DNA of 7,189 nt from Clostridia bacterium (GTDB lineage: Bacteria > Bacillota > Clostridia > Lutisporales > Lutisporaceae). Both the position numbers and the translations under genes were made by a program. Positions 1-6,129 of the stretch are shown in pieces (position 1 is the stretch's first letter; the number at the start of each line of letters is the position of its first letter). The notes under the pieces are model-generated. The model was given only the letters and a program-made list of their open reading frames with translations. It ran no database searches and was not told the origin of the DNA. Location of the stretch: the NCBI GenBank assembly GCA_029256365.1, contig JAQSYB010000101.1, positions 1 through 7,189 of the forward strand, written 5' to 3'.

Positions 1-1457
1 GGATTTCCTTTTTGCACTTCAGCTCCACAGCTTCGTATGGAGCTGTCATCATGCTCCTTGGATGAGCCTGTTGCACCACCGCAGCCATCTCTACCGGTTC
101 TGCCTCCAAGCAATAGGATGACATCCCCCGGCATAGGCACTTCTCTTCTAACATTCCTGCGGGGCGCTGCACCCAGAACTGCTCCAATTTCCATCCTCTT
201 CGCAGCATAATCCGGGTGATATATTTCTGTAACCTGACCTGTAGCCAAGCCTATTTGATTTCCGTAAGAGCTAAAGCCTGCTGCTGCACCAGTTGTAATC
301 TTTCGCTGTGACAGCTTCCCTGGAATCGTAGCCTCTATGGCAGCTCTTGGATCTGCGCTGCCAGTTACTCTCATGGCACCAAACACATAGGATCTGCCAG
401 AAAGAGGATCTCTAATAGCCCCACCCAAGCAAGTAGCAGCGCCACCAAAGGGCTCTATTTCTGTAGGATGATTATGGGTCTCGTTTTTAAACATCACAAG
501 CCACTCTTCAGAAATACCATTTATCTCTACATCAACAACAATACTGCATGCATTGATTTCATCAGAAACCTCTAAGTCCTGAAGCTTGTTTTCTTTGCGC
601 AGCTTTTTCATTGCAATGACAGCCATATCCATAAGAGTGATTTCTCTGGCTTCCTCAGCATATACAATTTTTCTTGCTTGATTATATAGGGTGAATGCCT
701 CTTTTATAGGCTCTTGATAGGTGTTTTCTTCTATTTGAATGTCTTTGATTTCAGTTAGAAATGTTGTATGTCTGCAGTGATCGGACCAATAGGTGTCAAT
801 TACTTTTATTTCGGTAAAAGAAGGGTTTCTGTTCTCAATATTTTTAAAATACTCCTGGCAAAACAGCAAATCTTCATAGGTCATAGCCAAGCCCATGTTT
901 TGATGCAGCAGCTGCAGCTCTTCATTGTTCATCTCAACAAAATGCTGTATGAACGCTATTTCCCCGGCTTCAATGATCTCCATTTCTAATTTTTCAGGCT
1001 TTGCATGCTCTGCTTCCCGTGAATCCAACAAATTGATACAGTAATTCTTAATTTTTTTTAATTCAATTTCTGTAATAGCACCCTTCAATAGGATGACCTT
1101 GGCAGCCCTCACCAAGGGTCTGTCTTTTTGCGTTAGAATCTGAATGCATTGGGCTGCAGAATCTGCTCTTTGGTCATATTGTCCAGGCAGATATTCTATG
1201 GCAAAGTGCGTTTCAGAAGAACGCAAAGGCAGTGTTTCGAAATATATTTTATCTACTGTAGGTTCTGAAAAGACAATGTTGGCAGCTGATGAGAATTCAT
1301 TGTCCTCCAAGCCTTCCACATCATATCTATTTATGATTCTAACCTCTTGTAAATTCTCTATATTGAGGTTTTCCTTCATTTCTACATATAGGTTGTTTGC
1401 TTCTGCGGCGAATTCTTTTTGTTTTTCAACAAATATTCTTTTTACATTTTTATTCAT
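1..1457 (-). CDS. purL: Phosphoribosylformylglycinamidine synthase, large single-chain form (partial, N-terminal part)
   Basis: This enzyme converts formylglycinamide ribonucleotide, glutamine and ATP to formylglycinamidine ribonucleotide, the fourth step of cytoplasmic purine synthesis. The 485 residues present read without interruption from the ATG at 1457 and run off the left edge; the full family length is about 1250 residues. The diagnostic motif DTYWSDHCRHTTF lies at residues 221-233, FKNETHNHPTEIEPFGG (nucleotide and metal binding) starts at 323, and GGRTGRDGCGGATGSSKEH lies at 451-469. The WSDHC-type motif near residue 220 rather than near residue 40 fits the large single-chain form, not the small PurL that needs PurS and PurQ. 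The first 150 residues or so would be the PurS-like domain. The C-terminal glutaminase domain with its catalytic Cys is outside the window. A ribosome binding site GGAGAGGTG lies seven bases before the start. The gene is divergent from the LysR regulator. Confidence 0.96.
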   Translation of the reverse strand, partial: MNKNVKRIFVEKQKEFAAEANNLYVEMKENLNIENLQEVRIINRYDVEGLEDNEFSSAANIVFSEPTVDKIYFETLPLRSSETHFAIEYLPGQYDQRADSAAQCIQILTQKDRPLVRAAKVILLKGAITEIELKKIKNYCINLLDSREAEHAKPEKLEMEIIEAGEIAFIQHFVEMNNEELQLLHQNMGLAMTYEDLLFCQEYFKNIENRNPSFTEIKVIDTYWSDHCRHTTFLTEIKDIQIEENTYQEPIKEAFTLYNQARKIVYAEEAREITLMDMAVIAMKKLRKENKLQDLEVSDEINACSIVVDVEINGISEEWLVMFKNETHNHPTEIEPFGGAATCLGGAIRDPLSGRSYVFGAMRVTGSADPRAAIEATIPGKLSQRKITTGAAAGFSSYGNQIGLATGQVTEIYHPDYAAKRMEIGAVLGAAPRRNVRREVPMPGDVILLLGGRTGRDGCGGATGSSKEHDDSSIRSCGAEVQKGN

Positions 1458-1478
1458 GAGATATCACCTCTCCTTGTC

Positions 1479-1507
1479 TTTACAGCTAAATTCTAACATA
1501 GTATAAT
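1479..1507 (+). promoter_or_regulatory. Sigma-A-type promoter of the LysR-family gene
   Basis: A TTTACA -35 hexamer (1479-1484) is separated by exactly 17 bp from a consensus TATAAT -10 (1502-1507). Transcription would start near 1514, giving a leader of about 44 nt before the regulator's ATG. It lies just upstream of the purL start, so it occupies the purL leader region on the opposite strand. Confidence 0.65.
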
Positions 1508-1530
1508 TAATAAATAAAATTAATATTACT
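1500..1530. promoter_or_regulatory. Imperfect dyad, candidate operator of the divergent LysR/purL region
   Basis: AGTATAATTAAT (1500-1511) and ATTAATATTACT (1519-1530) form an inverted repeat matching at 10 of 12 positions around a 7-bp spacer. The left arm overlaps the TATAAT -10 box of the regulator gene. LysR-type regulators commonly bind interrupted dyads in the divergent promoter region and repress their own gene, so this is a reasonable operator candidate. The region is very AT-rich, so chance is a real alternative. Confidence 0.35.
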
Positions 1531-1557
1531 AATGTCATTTATAAGGAGTTCTAATAC

Positions 1558-2439
1558 ATGGATATCAATTTTGAGCTTTATAAAGTCTTTTATTATGTAG
1601 CCTATAAGAAAAGCTTCTCTGCTGCTGCAAAGAAACTTTTTATCACTCAGTCTGCTGTTAGCCAAGCCATTCGGCAGCTAGAGCTAAAGCTTGATTGCAC
1701 CTTGTTTTTTCGAAATACGAAACGTGTAAAGCTTACCCATGAAGGACAAGCACTTTATACCTATGTAGAACAAGCCTTTAACTTTATTAAGTCAGGAGAA
1801 AAAAGACTATTGGATATGAATTCACTGGTTAGCGGTGAGATAAAGATTGGTGCAAGCGATACCATATGCAAGTATTATCTAATGCCTTACTTTAAAATAT
1901 TCAATGAAAAATATCCTGGTATTAAGATAAAAGTGACAAACAGAACCTCCTCTAAATGCATTGAACTGTTGAAAAACGGAAGCGTGGATTTTAGTGTTGT
2001 GAATATGCCTTTGACGAAGGATGCACCGCAGCTGGAATTTCGAGATACTCGAGCTGTACAGGATGTCTTTATTGCAGGAAGTGCTTATTCCCATCTCAAA
2101 AACAAAGAGCTGCACTTGAAGGATTTGGAACAGCTTCCTTTGTTGGTTTTGGAGAAAAACACCATTACCAGGGATTACTTTGACAGTATGCTAAACAGCT
2201 ATGATGTTCTAATCAATCCAGATGTTGAGTTGGGCAGCATTGATGTGTTGGTGGATATGGCTAGAATTGGGCTGGGAATCGCCTTTGTACCGGATTTTTG
2301 TGCCAAATCAGCATCGGAAGATGATGTTTTTGAATTAAACATCAAGGAAGCAGTGCCCCAAAGGCATATGGGTGTAGTAATCCATAAAAACATTCCCTTG
2401 TCAGTGGCAGCCAGCAAGTTCTTGGAAATGCTGGTATAA
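1558..2439 (+). CDS. LysR-family transcriptional regulator
   Basis: This is a 293-residue DNA-binding regulator of normal LysR-family length. Residues 1-60 form the N-terminal winged helix-turn-helix: the SFSAAAKKLFITQSAVSQAI stretch at residues 19-38 followed by RQLE is the family signature, and the KLTHEGQALY stretch (58-67) is the wing and start of the linker helix. The co-inducer-binding domain starts around residue 93 (GEIKIGAS) and runs to the end, as a periplasmic-binding-protein-like fold. An AAGGAG ribosome binding site (1543-1548) lies nine bases before the ATG. The gene is divergent from purL and convergent with fni. Divergence makes purL a possible target, but purine genes are not classic LysR targets and the dyad may serve only self-regulation. 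The effector cannot be deduced from the sequence. Confidence 0.93.
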   Translation: MDINFELYKVFYYVAYKKSFSAAAKKLFITQSAVSQAIRQLELKLDCTLFFRNTKRVKLTHEGQALYTYVEQAFNFIKSGEKRLLDMNSLVSGEIKIGASDTICKYYLMPYFKIFNEKYPGIKIKVTNRTSSKCIELLKNGSVDFSVVNMPLTKDAPQLEFRDTRAVQDVFIAGSAYSHLKNKELHLKDLEQLPLLVLEKNTITRDYFDSMLNSYDVLINPDVELGSIDVLVDMARIGLGIAFVPDFCAKSASEDDVFELNIKEAVPQRHMGVVIHKNIPLSVAASKFLEMLV

Positions 2440-2472
2440 AAAAAAGAAATACTGCCGGTGAGCTACCAGGCA
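2440..2472 (-). terminator. Intrinsic terminator of fni, between convergent genes
   Basis: On the minus strand TGCC-(U)-GGT, loop AGCTC, ACC-GGCA forms a seven-pair stem with one bulge, beginning 26 nt after the fni stop codon. It is followed by a T-rich tract (TATTTCTTTTTTTT, 2451-2440). On the plus strand the same hairpin can be extended by AAAGAAATA (2443-2451) pairing with TATTCCTTT (2475-2483) at 8 of 9 positions, so it may also stop LysR transcripts, although the plus-strand U-tract is weak. Confidence 0.7.
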
Positions 2473-2498
2473 AATATTCCTTTGAAAATTCATTATTT

Positions 2499-3545
2499 CT
2501 ATAAAAACTTCTGTTTATAAAACTGATAAAGCTCTCCCTTTAATAGGTACTCTATCTGGGAGAGTTTTTCTATGTTTTCTGCACCCAACAAAAGCATGAA
2601 TACCTTCATTTCATACTGCAGCCTTTCTATACAAGCCTTTGCAGCATCATAACCATTGTCCAGCAGCTCCCTCAATATGAGTCCGCTGATTCCGGTCAAT
2701 TCTGCACCCATTGCAATTGATTTTACAATTTCTTCAGCCTTTGTAATCCCTCCGCTGCAAATAACCTTCAAATCTCCACTTACATTTTTACATTCCAAAA
2801 GGCTTTGTGCAGTGGATATGCCCCAGTGCTTCAAGAATGAATAATCCAATTCCTGATTGCGCCGGTCTTCTATTGTAATAAAATTGGTGCCTCCCCTGCC
2901 TCCTGTATCAATATATCTTACACCAGCATTGTAAAGCTTCTTTGCTGCTTCAAAGGATAAGCCAAATCCTACTTCTTTGACAATGATAGGAGTTTGAAGG
3001 CTGCTTACTATATTTTTTATATTATTTAATATTCCTTTAAAATGACGATCCCCTTCACCCATGCATATTTCCTGCGCCGTATTCAAATGAAGCTGAACTG
3101 CATCAGCCTCTATCATTTCAACGGCCTCACATACATTTTCATAGCTGCTATTGGCACTGATATTGGCTATCACAATTCCAGAATCGTTTATTTCTCTTAC
3201 GACTCCAAAGCTGTTACGCATACTTTTATTTTCTATGGCAATGGTTTGTGAACCTACAGCCATAGGTATATTACATTCTCTCGAAAGCTTTGCCAACTGC
3301 TTATTGATATCCAGGGTATATTCTGTTCCCCCAGTAACTGCATTGATCATAATAGGTAGATCTATTGTCTTATCAAGAAATTTACAACTGGTAGCGATGC
3401 CACCAAAATCGATTTCAGGTAAGGCATTGTTTTGCAGAACAATATCCCGAAATCCATTATCACTTGCATGTACAGTCTCCATAAAAAGCTTGATATGCTC
3501 ATCCTTACGGGCTGCTCTTATCTTATACTCTCTTTCTTTGTCCAT
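2499..3545 (-). CDS. fni: Isopentenyl-diphosphate delta-isomerase, type 2 (FMN-dependent)
   Basis: The enzyme interconverts isopentenyl diphosphate and dimethylallyl diphosphate in the cytoplasm, using reduced FMN and Mg2+. The 348-residue length is typical of the family. Visible family features in a TIM-barrel order: RKDEHI near residues 13-18 (substrate phosphate and family signature), NAVTGG (68-73), GSQ (98-100), QLHLNTAQE (151-159) with His153, Gln158 and Glu159 matching the conserved His, general acid Gln and metal-binding Glu, VKEVGFG (189-195), TGGRGGTNF (214-222) and SGG (264-266) for FMN phosphate, and LGA (320-322). The ATG at 3545 has an AGGGTGG ribosome binding site about five bases upstream. 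Many Clostridia make isoprenoids by the MEP pathway, which yields both isomers, so fni may only balance the two pools. It stands alone between two terminators; no mevalonate or MEP gene adjoins it. Confidence 0.95.
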   Translation of the reverse strand: MDKEREYKIRAARKDEHIKLFMETVHASDNGFRDIVLQNNALPEIDFGGIATSCKFLDKTIDLPIMINAVTGGTEYTLDINKQLAKLSRECNIPMAVGSQTIAIENKSMRNSFGVVREINDSGIVIANISANSSYENVCEAVEMIEADAVQLHLNTAQEICMGEGDRHFKGILNNIKNIVSSLQTPIIVKEVGFGLSFEAAKKLYNAGVRYIDTGGRGGTNFITIEDRRNQELDYSFLKHWGISTAQSLLECKNVSGDLKVICSGGITKAEEIVKSIAMGAELTGISGLILRELLDNGYDAAKACIERLQYEMKVFMLLLGAENIEKLSQIEYLLKGELYQFYKQKFL

Positions 3546-3771
3546 GGCTCCACCCTGCGAATTTCTACAACATTACAGACAATCCCATAATGAACTCGCT
3601 TCCCCTTTTTATTCCATTTCTATTATTCTATCCAAATGCCCAACAAATCATAATATTTCTATTGGCATTATTTCATCTCCAACTTACAATATAGATTAAC
3701 AGTTATAGAACTCCCAGGCAAGGCAAACTTTACCAAATTAAAAAGATATCTTATTTACATTTACACATAGT
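3546..3771. other. Intergenic region upstream of fni, no gene seen
   Basis: This AT-rich stretch separates the fni start from the agrD terminator. It must hold the fni promoter because a terminator lies upstream, but I find no minus-strand -35/-10 pair with both good hexamers and good spacing; TATATT and TATTAT hexamers exist without a convincing -35. Short open frames here lack ribosome binding sites. I see no RNA gene or riboswitch. Confidence 0.5.
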
Positions 3772-3772
3772 A

Positions 3773-3801
3773 AACCCCGACACTTTATTGGTGTCGGGGT
3801 T
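3773..3801 (-). terminator. Hairpin terminator behind agrD
   Basis: AACCCCGACAC (3773-3783) and GTGTCGGGGTT (3791-3801) form a perfect 11-bp stem with a 7-nt loop, starting 14 nt beyond the agrD stop codon. The tract after the hairpin on the minus strand is short in U (TTTACTATG), so termination may be imperfect or aided by other factors, but the position at the end of agrBD fits an operon terminator. Confidence 0.7.
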
Positions 3802-3815
3802 CACTGCTTCCTAGC

Positions 3816-3947
3816 TTATAACCTTCTTAGCTTTTCAGGAAACTTCGGCTGATATATCCAAAGATAACATGAGTTTGTTGATGCTGCTCCTGCTAATAAT
3901 ACTGAAAATGCAGCCAACATACTGAGTATTGTTCCTTTGTTTTTCAT
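3816..3947 (-). CDS. agrD: AgrD, cyclic thiolactone autoinducer peptide precursor
   Basis: This 43-residue gene encodes the quorum-sensing pre-peptide and lies 27 bp behind agrB on the same strand. It has the three-part AgrD layout: a short Lys-containing hydrophobic leader (about residues 1-22, MKNKGTILSML then an Ala/Leu-rich helix), a core S-T-N-S-C-Y-L-W-I with the ring-forming Cys27, and a charged tail YQPKFPEKLRRL (32-43). The tail carries the Q-P-x-x-P-x-x-L-R pattern of clostridial AgrD proteins; from memory the Clostridium perfringens peptide has CLWFT followed by HQPEEPKSLR, which aligns directly. I therefore predict cleavage after Ile31 by AgrB and a thiolactone between Cys27 and Ile31; the length of the exocyclic tail before Cys27 is not predictable. 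An excellent ribosome binding site AGGAGG (3957-3962) lies nine bases before the ATG. A perfect hairpin follows the stop. Confidence 0.93.
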   Translation of the reverse strand: MKNKGTILSMLAAFSVLLAGAASTNSCYLWIYQPKFPEKLRRL

Positions 3948-3974
3948 AATAGCGTCCCTCCTTTTATTTTGTAT

Positions 3975-4547
3975 TTAATGTGCAAATATCGGAGTCAGCG
4001 TTATGCTTTCAAAAAGCATAGCGAGAGCTGCGATATAGCAGAACACCAATACTTGTGGATAAATAAAATAGGTTACTAATACAATAGCCGTTAGAGAAAA
4101 CACCACAACCAAGCTGCGTGTTCTATTTAATTTTCGCTCCTGTTCATTCAGCCTTCTATTGGGCGAATCTACAGGAGCAAATATTATTATCAAAGTAACT
4201 GCAATAGTCAGTGCTGCAGGCAGTATTAATACGGAGTAATTTAAAAGGACTTTTGAAAGCAATATTGCAGCAGTCATCATCGTGCCTGTTGCAACAAAAC
4301 ACAACAGATATGATTGTGCATGAATCCCACCCGCATTTACCCTTAACATGCTAAACACAGTGAGAAATATCAGCGCTTCCGCTACCCACCCTAGAATAGA
4401 AGCAATCAGCATAAATCCAGTAAGCTTAAATACAGTAGAAATCAGGAGCTGCAAACCATACATATATATTTCCCAGTCGTCAAATTGAATGATTTCTTTA
4501 TCCAACATACCTTGGACCAATTTTCTAGACAAGGTATCAATCAACAT
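3975..4547 (-). CDS. agrB: AgrB, membrane protease processing the autoinducer peptide
   Basis: AgrB is a polytopic membrane cysteine endopeptidase that removes the AgrD C-terminal tail and forms the thiolactone. The protein is 190 residues from the chosen ATG (family about 190). The catalytic pair is visible in RVNAGGIHAQSYLLC: His76 and Cys83, seven apart as in Staphylococcus aureus His77/Cys84. The conserved FAPVDSPNRRL segment lies at 123-133, followed by a basic loop. Hydrophobic segments lie near residues 36-51, 54-67, 79-98, 105-124, 146-165 and 166-187. Start choice: a GTG at 4556 is in frame three codons upstream, but AAGGA (4558-4562) would sit one base from it, whereas it sits ten bases before the ATG at 4547. 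The gene precedes agrD by 27 bp and is cut off from agrC by a strong terminator, so agrBD should have its own promoter. Confidence 0.95.
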   Translation of the reverse strand: MLIDTLSRKLVQGMLDKEIIQFDDWEIYMYGLQLLISTVFKLTGFMLIASILGWVAEALIFLTVFSMLRVNAGGIHAQSYLLCFVATGTMMTAAILLSKVLLNYSVLILPAALTIAVTLIIIFAPVDSPNRRLNEQERKLNRTRSLVVVFSLTAIVLVTYFIYPQVLVFCYIAALAMLFESITLTPIFAH

Positions 4548-4582
4548 TCTCTTCACATCCTTATCTATTACTTATTAGGTAT

Positions 4583-4591
4583 AATATACCA
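4583..4591 (-). promoter_or_regulatory. Candidate extended -10 promoter element of agrBD
   Basis: On the minus strand TGG-TATATT (4591-4583) is a TGn extended -10 element, about 36 bp upstream of the agrB start. At a 17-bp spacing the -35 position reads TATCAA, a poor match, which suits an activator-dependent promoter. The -10 lies inside a perfect palindrome GGTATA-T-TATACC (4578-4590). The direct repeats at 4617-4649 lie just upstream of the -35 position. Confidence 0.45.
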
Positions 4592-4616
4592 AATGCATTT
4601 TATCTTTGATAGAGAT

Positions 4617-4649
4617 ATGTAATAATTGGTCGTTTTAATGTAATATTTG
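4617..4649 (-). promoter_or_regulatory. Two 12-bp direct repeats at 21-bp period, candidate AgrA binding site
   Basis: On the minus strand CAAATATTACAT (4649-4638) and CAATTATTACAT (4628-4617) match at 11 of 12 positions and are spaced exactly 21 bp start to start, two helical turns. In Staphylococcus AgrA binds pairs of 9-bp direct repeats separated by about 12 bp, upstream of weak -35 boxes; the geometry here is the same. The sequence fits the staphylococcal consensus only partly (TACATTAAA in one copy, A in place of the central G). Confidence 0.5.
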
Positions 4650-4662
4650 ACATATTTTCGCG

Positions 4663-4707
4663 AAAAAAGCCCCGCAAGCACTTGTATGATATGCTTGCAG
4701 GGCTTTT
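4663..4707 (-). terminator. Strong intrinsic terminator between agrC and agrB (possibly bidirectional)
   Basis: Arms 4669-4680 and 4692-4703 form a 12-bp stem with an 11-nt loop, extended by A/T pairs. In the minus-strand RNA the single irregular position (4673/4699) is a G-U pair and the stem is followed by six U (4668-4663). In the plus-strand RNA the same position is a C-A mismatch. The asymmetry favours the minus strand, that is, termination of the agrAC transcript 90 nt past the agrC stop and before agrB. Confidence 0.85.
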
Positions 4708-4743
4708 ATTTATACGACTTTGCGAATCATCAATTGTAAAGCC

Positions 4744-4787
4744 TGTCATTCTGAACGCAGTGAAGAATCTTAAGTCCCAGGATGACA
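4744..4787. repeat. 44-bp palindromic interspersed-repeat-like element
   Basis: The ends TGTCATTCTG (4744-4753) and CAGGATGACA (4778-4787) are inverted repeats matching at 9 of 10 positions. The interior contains GCAGTGAAGAATCT. The phrase CATTCTGA-CGCAG-GAAGAATCT is, from memory, part of a dispersed non-coding repeat seen in many copies in various bacterial genomes. Only one copy is in the window. It lies 9 bp past the agrC stop codon, between agrC and its terminator, so it would be transcribed in the 3' end of the agrAC message. Confidence 0.5.
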
Positions 4788-4796
4788 ATATAGCTA

Positions 4797-6116
4797 TTAC
4801 AGCTTCATTGGTATTGCAATACTTGAACAGAAATAGTTTCCATTGTCCTCAAACTTAACGATACCATCATACTTACTCACTGCATGCCGAATATTAAACA
4901 AGCCAAAGCCATGGTTTTCCTGATCCCCTTTGCTGGTATATCCACTGTCAGCATCAGCAACACATGTATGAACAAACTCCGATTTGGAATTTTTTACTCG
5001 TATGATTAAGTTTCCATTATTTGTATATACCTCAAGCTCGATGCTTTTATCTCCTTTTTCAACTACTGCACAAGCTTCCAATGCATTGTCCAATAGATTT
5101 CCTATTATAATAGATATATCGATTGGCTCTATATTGATTTTCTCTGGCAGCTTGATATCTGTATACATTTCAACCTTATTTCTTTGGGCAGTTGTAATCT
5201 TTGTATTCAACAGTGAGGATAGTACTGGATTGCCCGTATCTATTATATTATTAAAGGCAGAAGCATCCTCTGACATTTTTTGTATAAAGCTTTTGGCCTC
5301 TTCAGGCTTGTTCAACTGCAGCAGTCCGTAAATACAGCTTATGTGATTGTTGAAGTCATGTCTTTGAGCCCTTATGGACTTTAGCATATCTTCAATATTC
5401 CCTAAATAGAACATTTGTCTTTTGTATTCCGTTTCCCGAATCAACCACTCCGCTTCTTTTTGACTTTGTTTGATGATCCCCCTTGTTACACTTAATATCC
5501 CTACACTGAAAACCAATGCTCCCAAGGTTGTTAAAACAATATATTCGTTTCCGTGTTCTTTTATCAGCACCATTTGTGAATTCTTATAAAACCAGAATGC
5601 CATAAAAATAATAATTAAATTAAACATACAAATCAACAATATCTGATAAACGAGGGTTTTACTGATGCCTTTAAATAATTTCAGCTTTGGTAAAAAATAT
5701 CTTACTATAACAAAATACACCAGCTTGGAAATCAAGCCCGCAATAAAAAGTGCCTGAAAATTCTCATGCATCATGTTTGGAGTAATCCCAAAGGGCAGTA
5801 CAACGAGTATGGTGATTGCCTCTGCAACAAACATCAACAAAACACCAAGAAAGAAGTACATGTATATATTGACTATCTTTTCCTTGAAAACAAGCTTATA
5901 AATAATACCTGTAGATACTAGCATCATAATAGACGTAAAAGGGTTCCCATCTCCAGAAACATATCCAAGTGCAATATTTATGAAAGATATCAATGCCACA
6001 GAAAGTATAATCATTTTCTTGTTTGCATTCATATTTTTCAGGAATCTTGATACAAAATACAGAAGCAAGGTTGCATCTATTATGGTTATTGTATAGTTTA
6101 AGATTTGAAAATCCAT
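4797..6116 (-). CDS. agrC: AgrC, membrane sensor histidine kinase for the autoinducer peptide
   Basis: AgrC detects the exported cyclic peptide and phosphorylates AgrA. From the chosen ATG it has 439 residues. The N-terminal half is a sensor of about seven hydrophobic segments (near residues 4-25, 34-54, 60-78, 85-109, 120-142, 154-176, 191-211). A linker helix leads to the H-box RAQRHDFNNHI with phospho-acceptor His253. The ATPase domain has the N-box NLLDNALEA (340-348) and the G-box GFGLFN (403-408). RHDFNNH and the absence of a separate F-box place it in the AgrC/HPK10 class. Start choice: an in-frame ATG at 6122 is only three bases from the AGGGGG ribosome binding site (6126-6131), while the ATG at 6116 is nine bases away. 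That site overlaps the agrA stop codon, so agrA and agrC are tightly coupled; agrC starts 13 bp after agrA. Confidence 0.95.
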   Translation of the reverse strand: MDFQILNYTITIIDATLLLYFVSRFLKNMNANKKMIILSVALISFINIALGYVSGDGNPFTSIMMLVSTGIIYKLVFKEKIVNIYMYFFLGVLLMFVAEAITILVVLPFGITPNMMHENFQALFIAGLISKLVYFVIVRYFLPKLKLFKGISKTLVYQILLICMFNLIIIFMAFWFYKNSQMVLIKEHGNEYIVLTTLGALVFSVGILSVTRGIIKQSQKEAEWLIRETEYKRQMFYLGNIEDMLKSIRAQRHDFNNHISCIYGLLQLNKPEEAKSFIQKMSEDASAFNNIIDTGNPVLSSLLNTKITTAQRNKVEMYTDIKLPEKINIEPIDISIIIGNLLDNALEACAVVEKGDKSIELEVYTNNGNLIIRVKNSKSEFVHTCVADADSGYTSKGDQENHGFGLFNIRHAVSKYDGIVKFEDNGNYFCSSIAIPMKL

Positions 6117-6129
6117 AAACATATTCCCC

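Noticed and set aside
768..1506. Plus-strand open frames at 768-989 and 1144-1506
   Set aside because: They lie opposite a clear, uninterrupted purL reading frame with family motifs, and their translations show no recognisable protein features.
1458..1557. Purine riboswitch before purL
   Set aside because: The 100-bp region has no three-way-junction-like pairing pattern or conserved loop sequences, and it is filled by the divergent promoter.
1879..2417. Minus-strand open frames inside the LysR gene
   Set aside because: Antisense shadows of a well-supported coding region.
2499..3545. Functional link between fni and the agr signal (prenylated peptide)
   Set aside because: Prenylated signals such as ComX need a prenyltransferase and a Trp-modified precursor. 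AgrD and AgrB here fit the thiolactone route, and fni is separated from agrD by a hairpin terminator.
3590..3694. Short hydrophobic plus-strand frame of 34 codons
   Set aside because: No ribosome binding site, and hydrophobicity is expected from T-rich DNA read in this frame.
2656..3699. Plus-strand open frames at 2656-2844, 3042-3251 and 3151-3699
   Set aside because: Mostly antisense to fni, which has all type 2 isomerase motifs. The longest runs on into non-coding sequence with low-complexity translation.
4600..4788. 62-codon minus-strand open frame between agrC and agrB
   Set aside because: It crosses the palindromic repeat and the terminator hairpin and ends in the agrBD promoter region; no family resemblance.
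4984..5331. 115-codon plus-strand open frame
   Set aside because: Antisense to the agrC kinase domain, whose H-, N- and G-box motifs fix the true frame.
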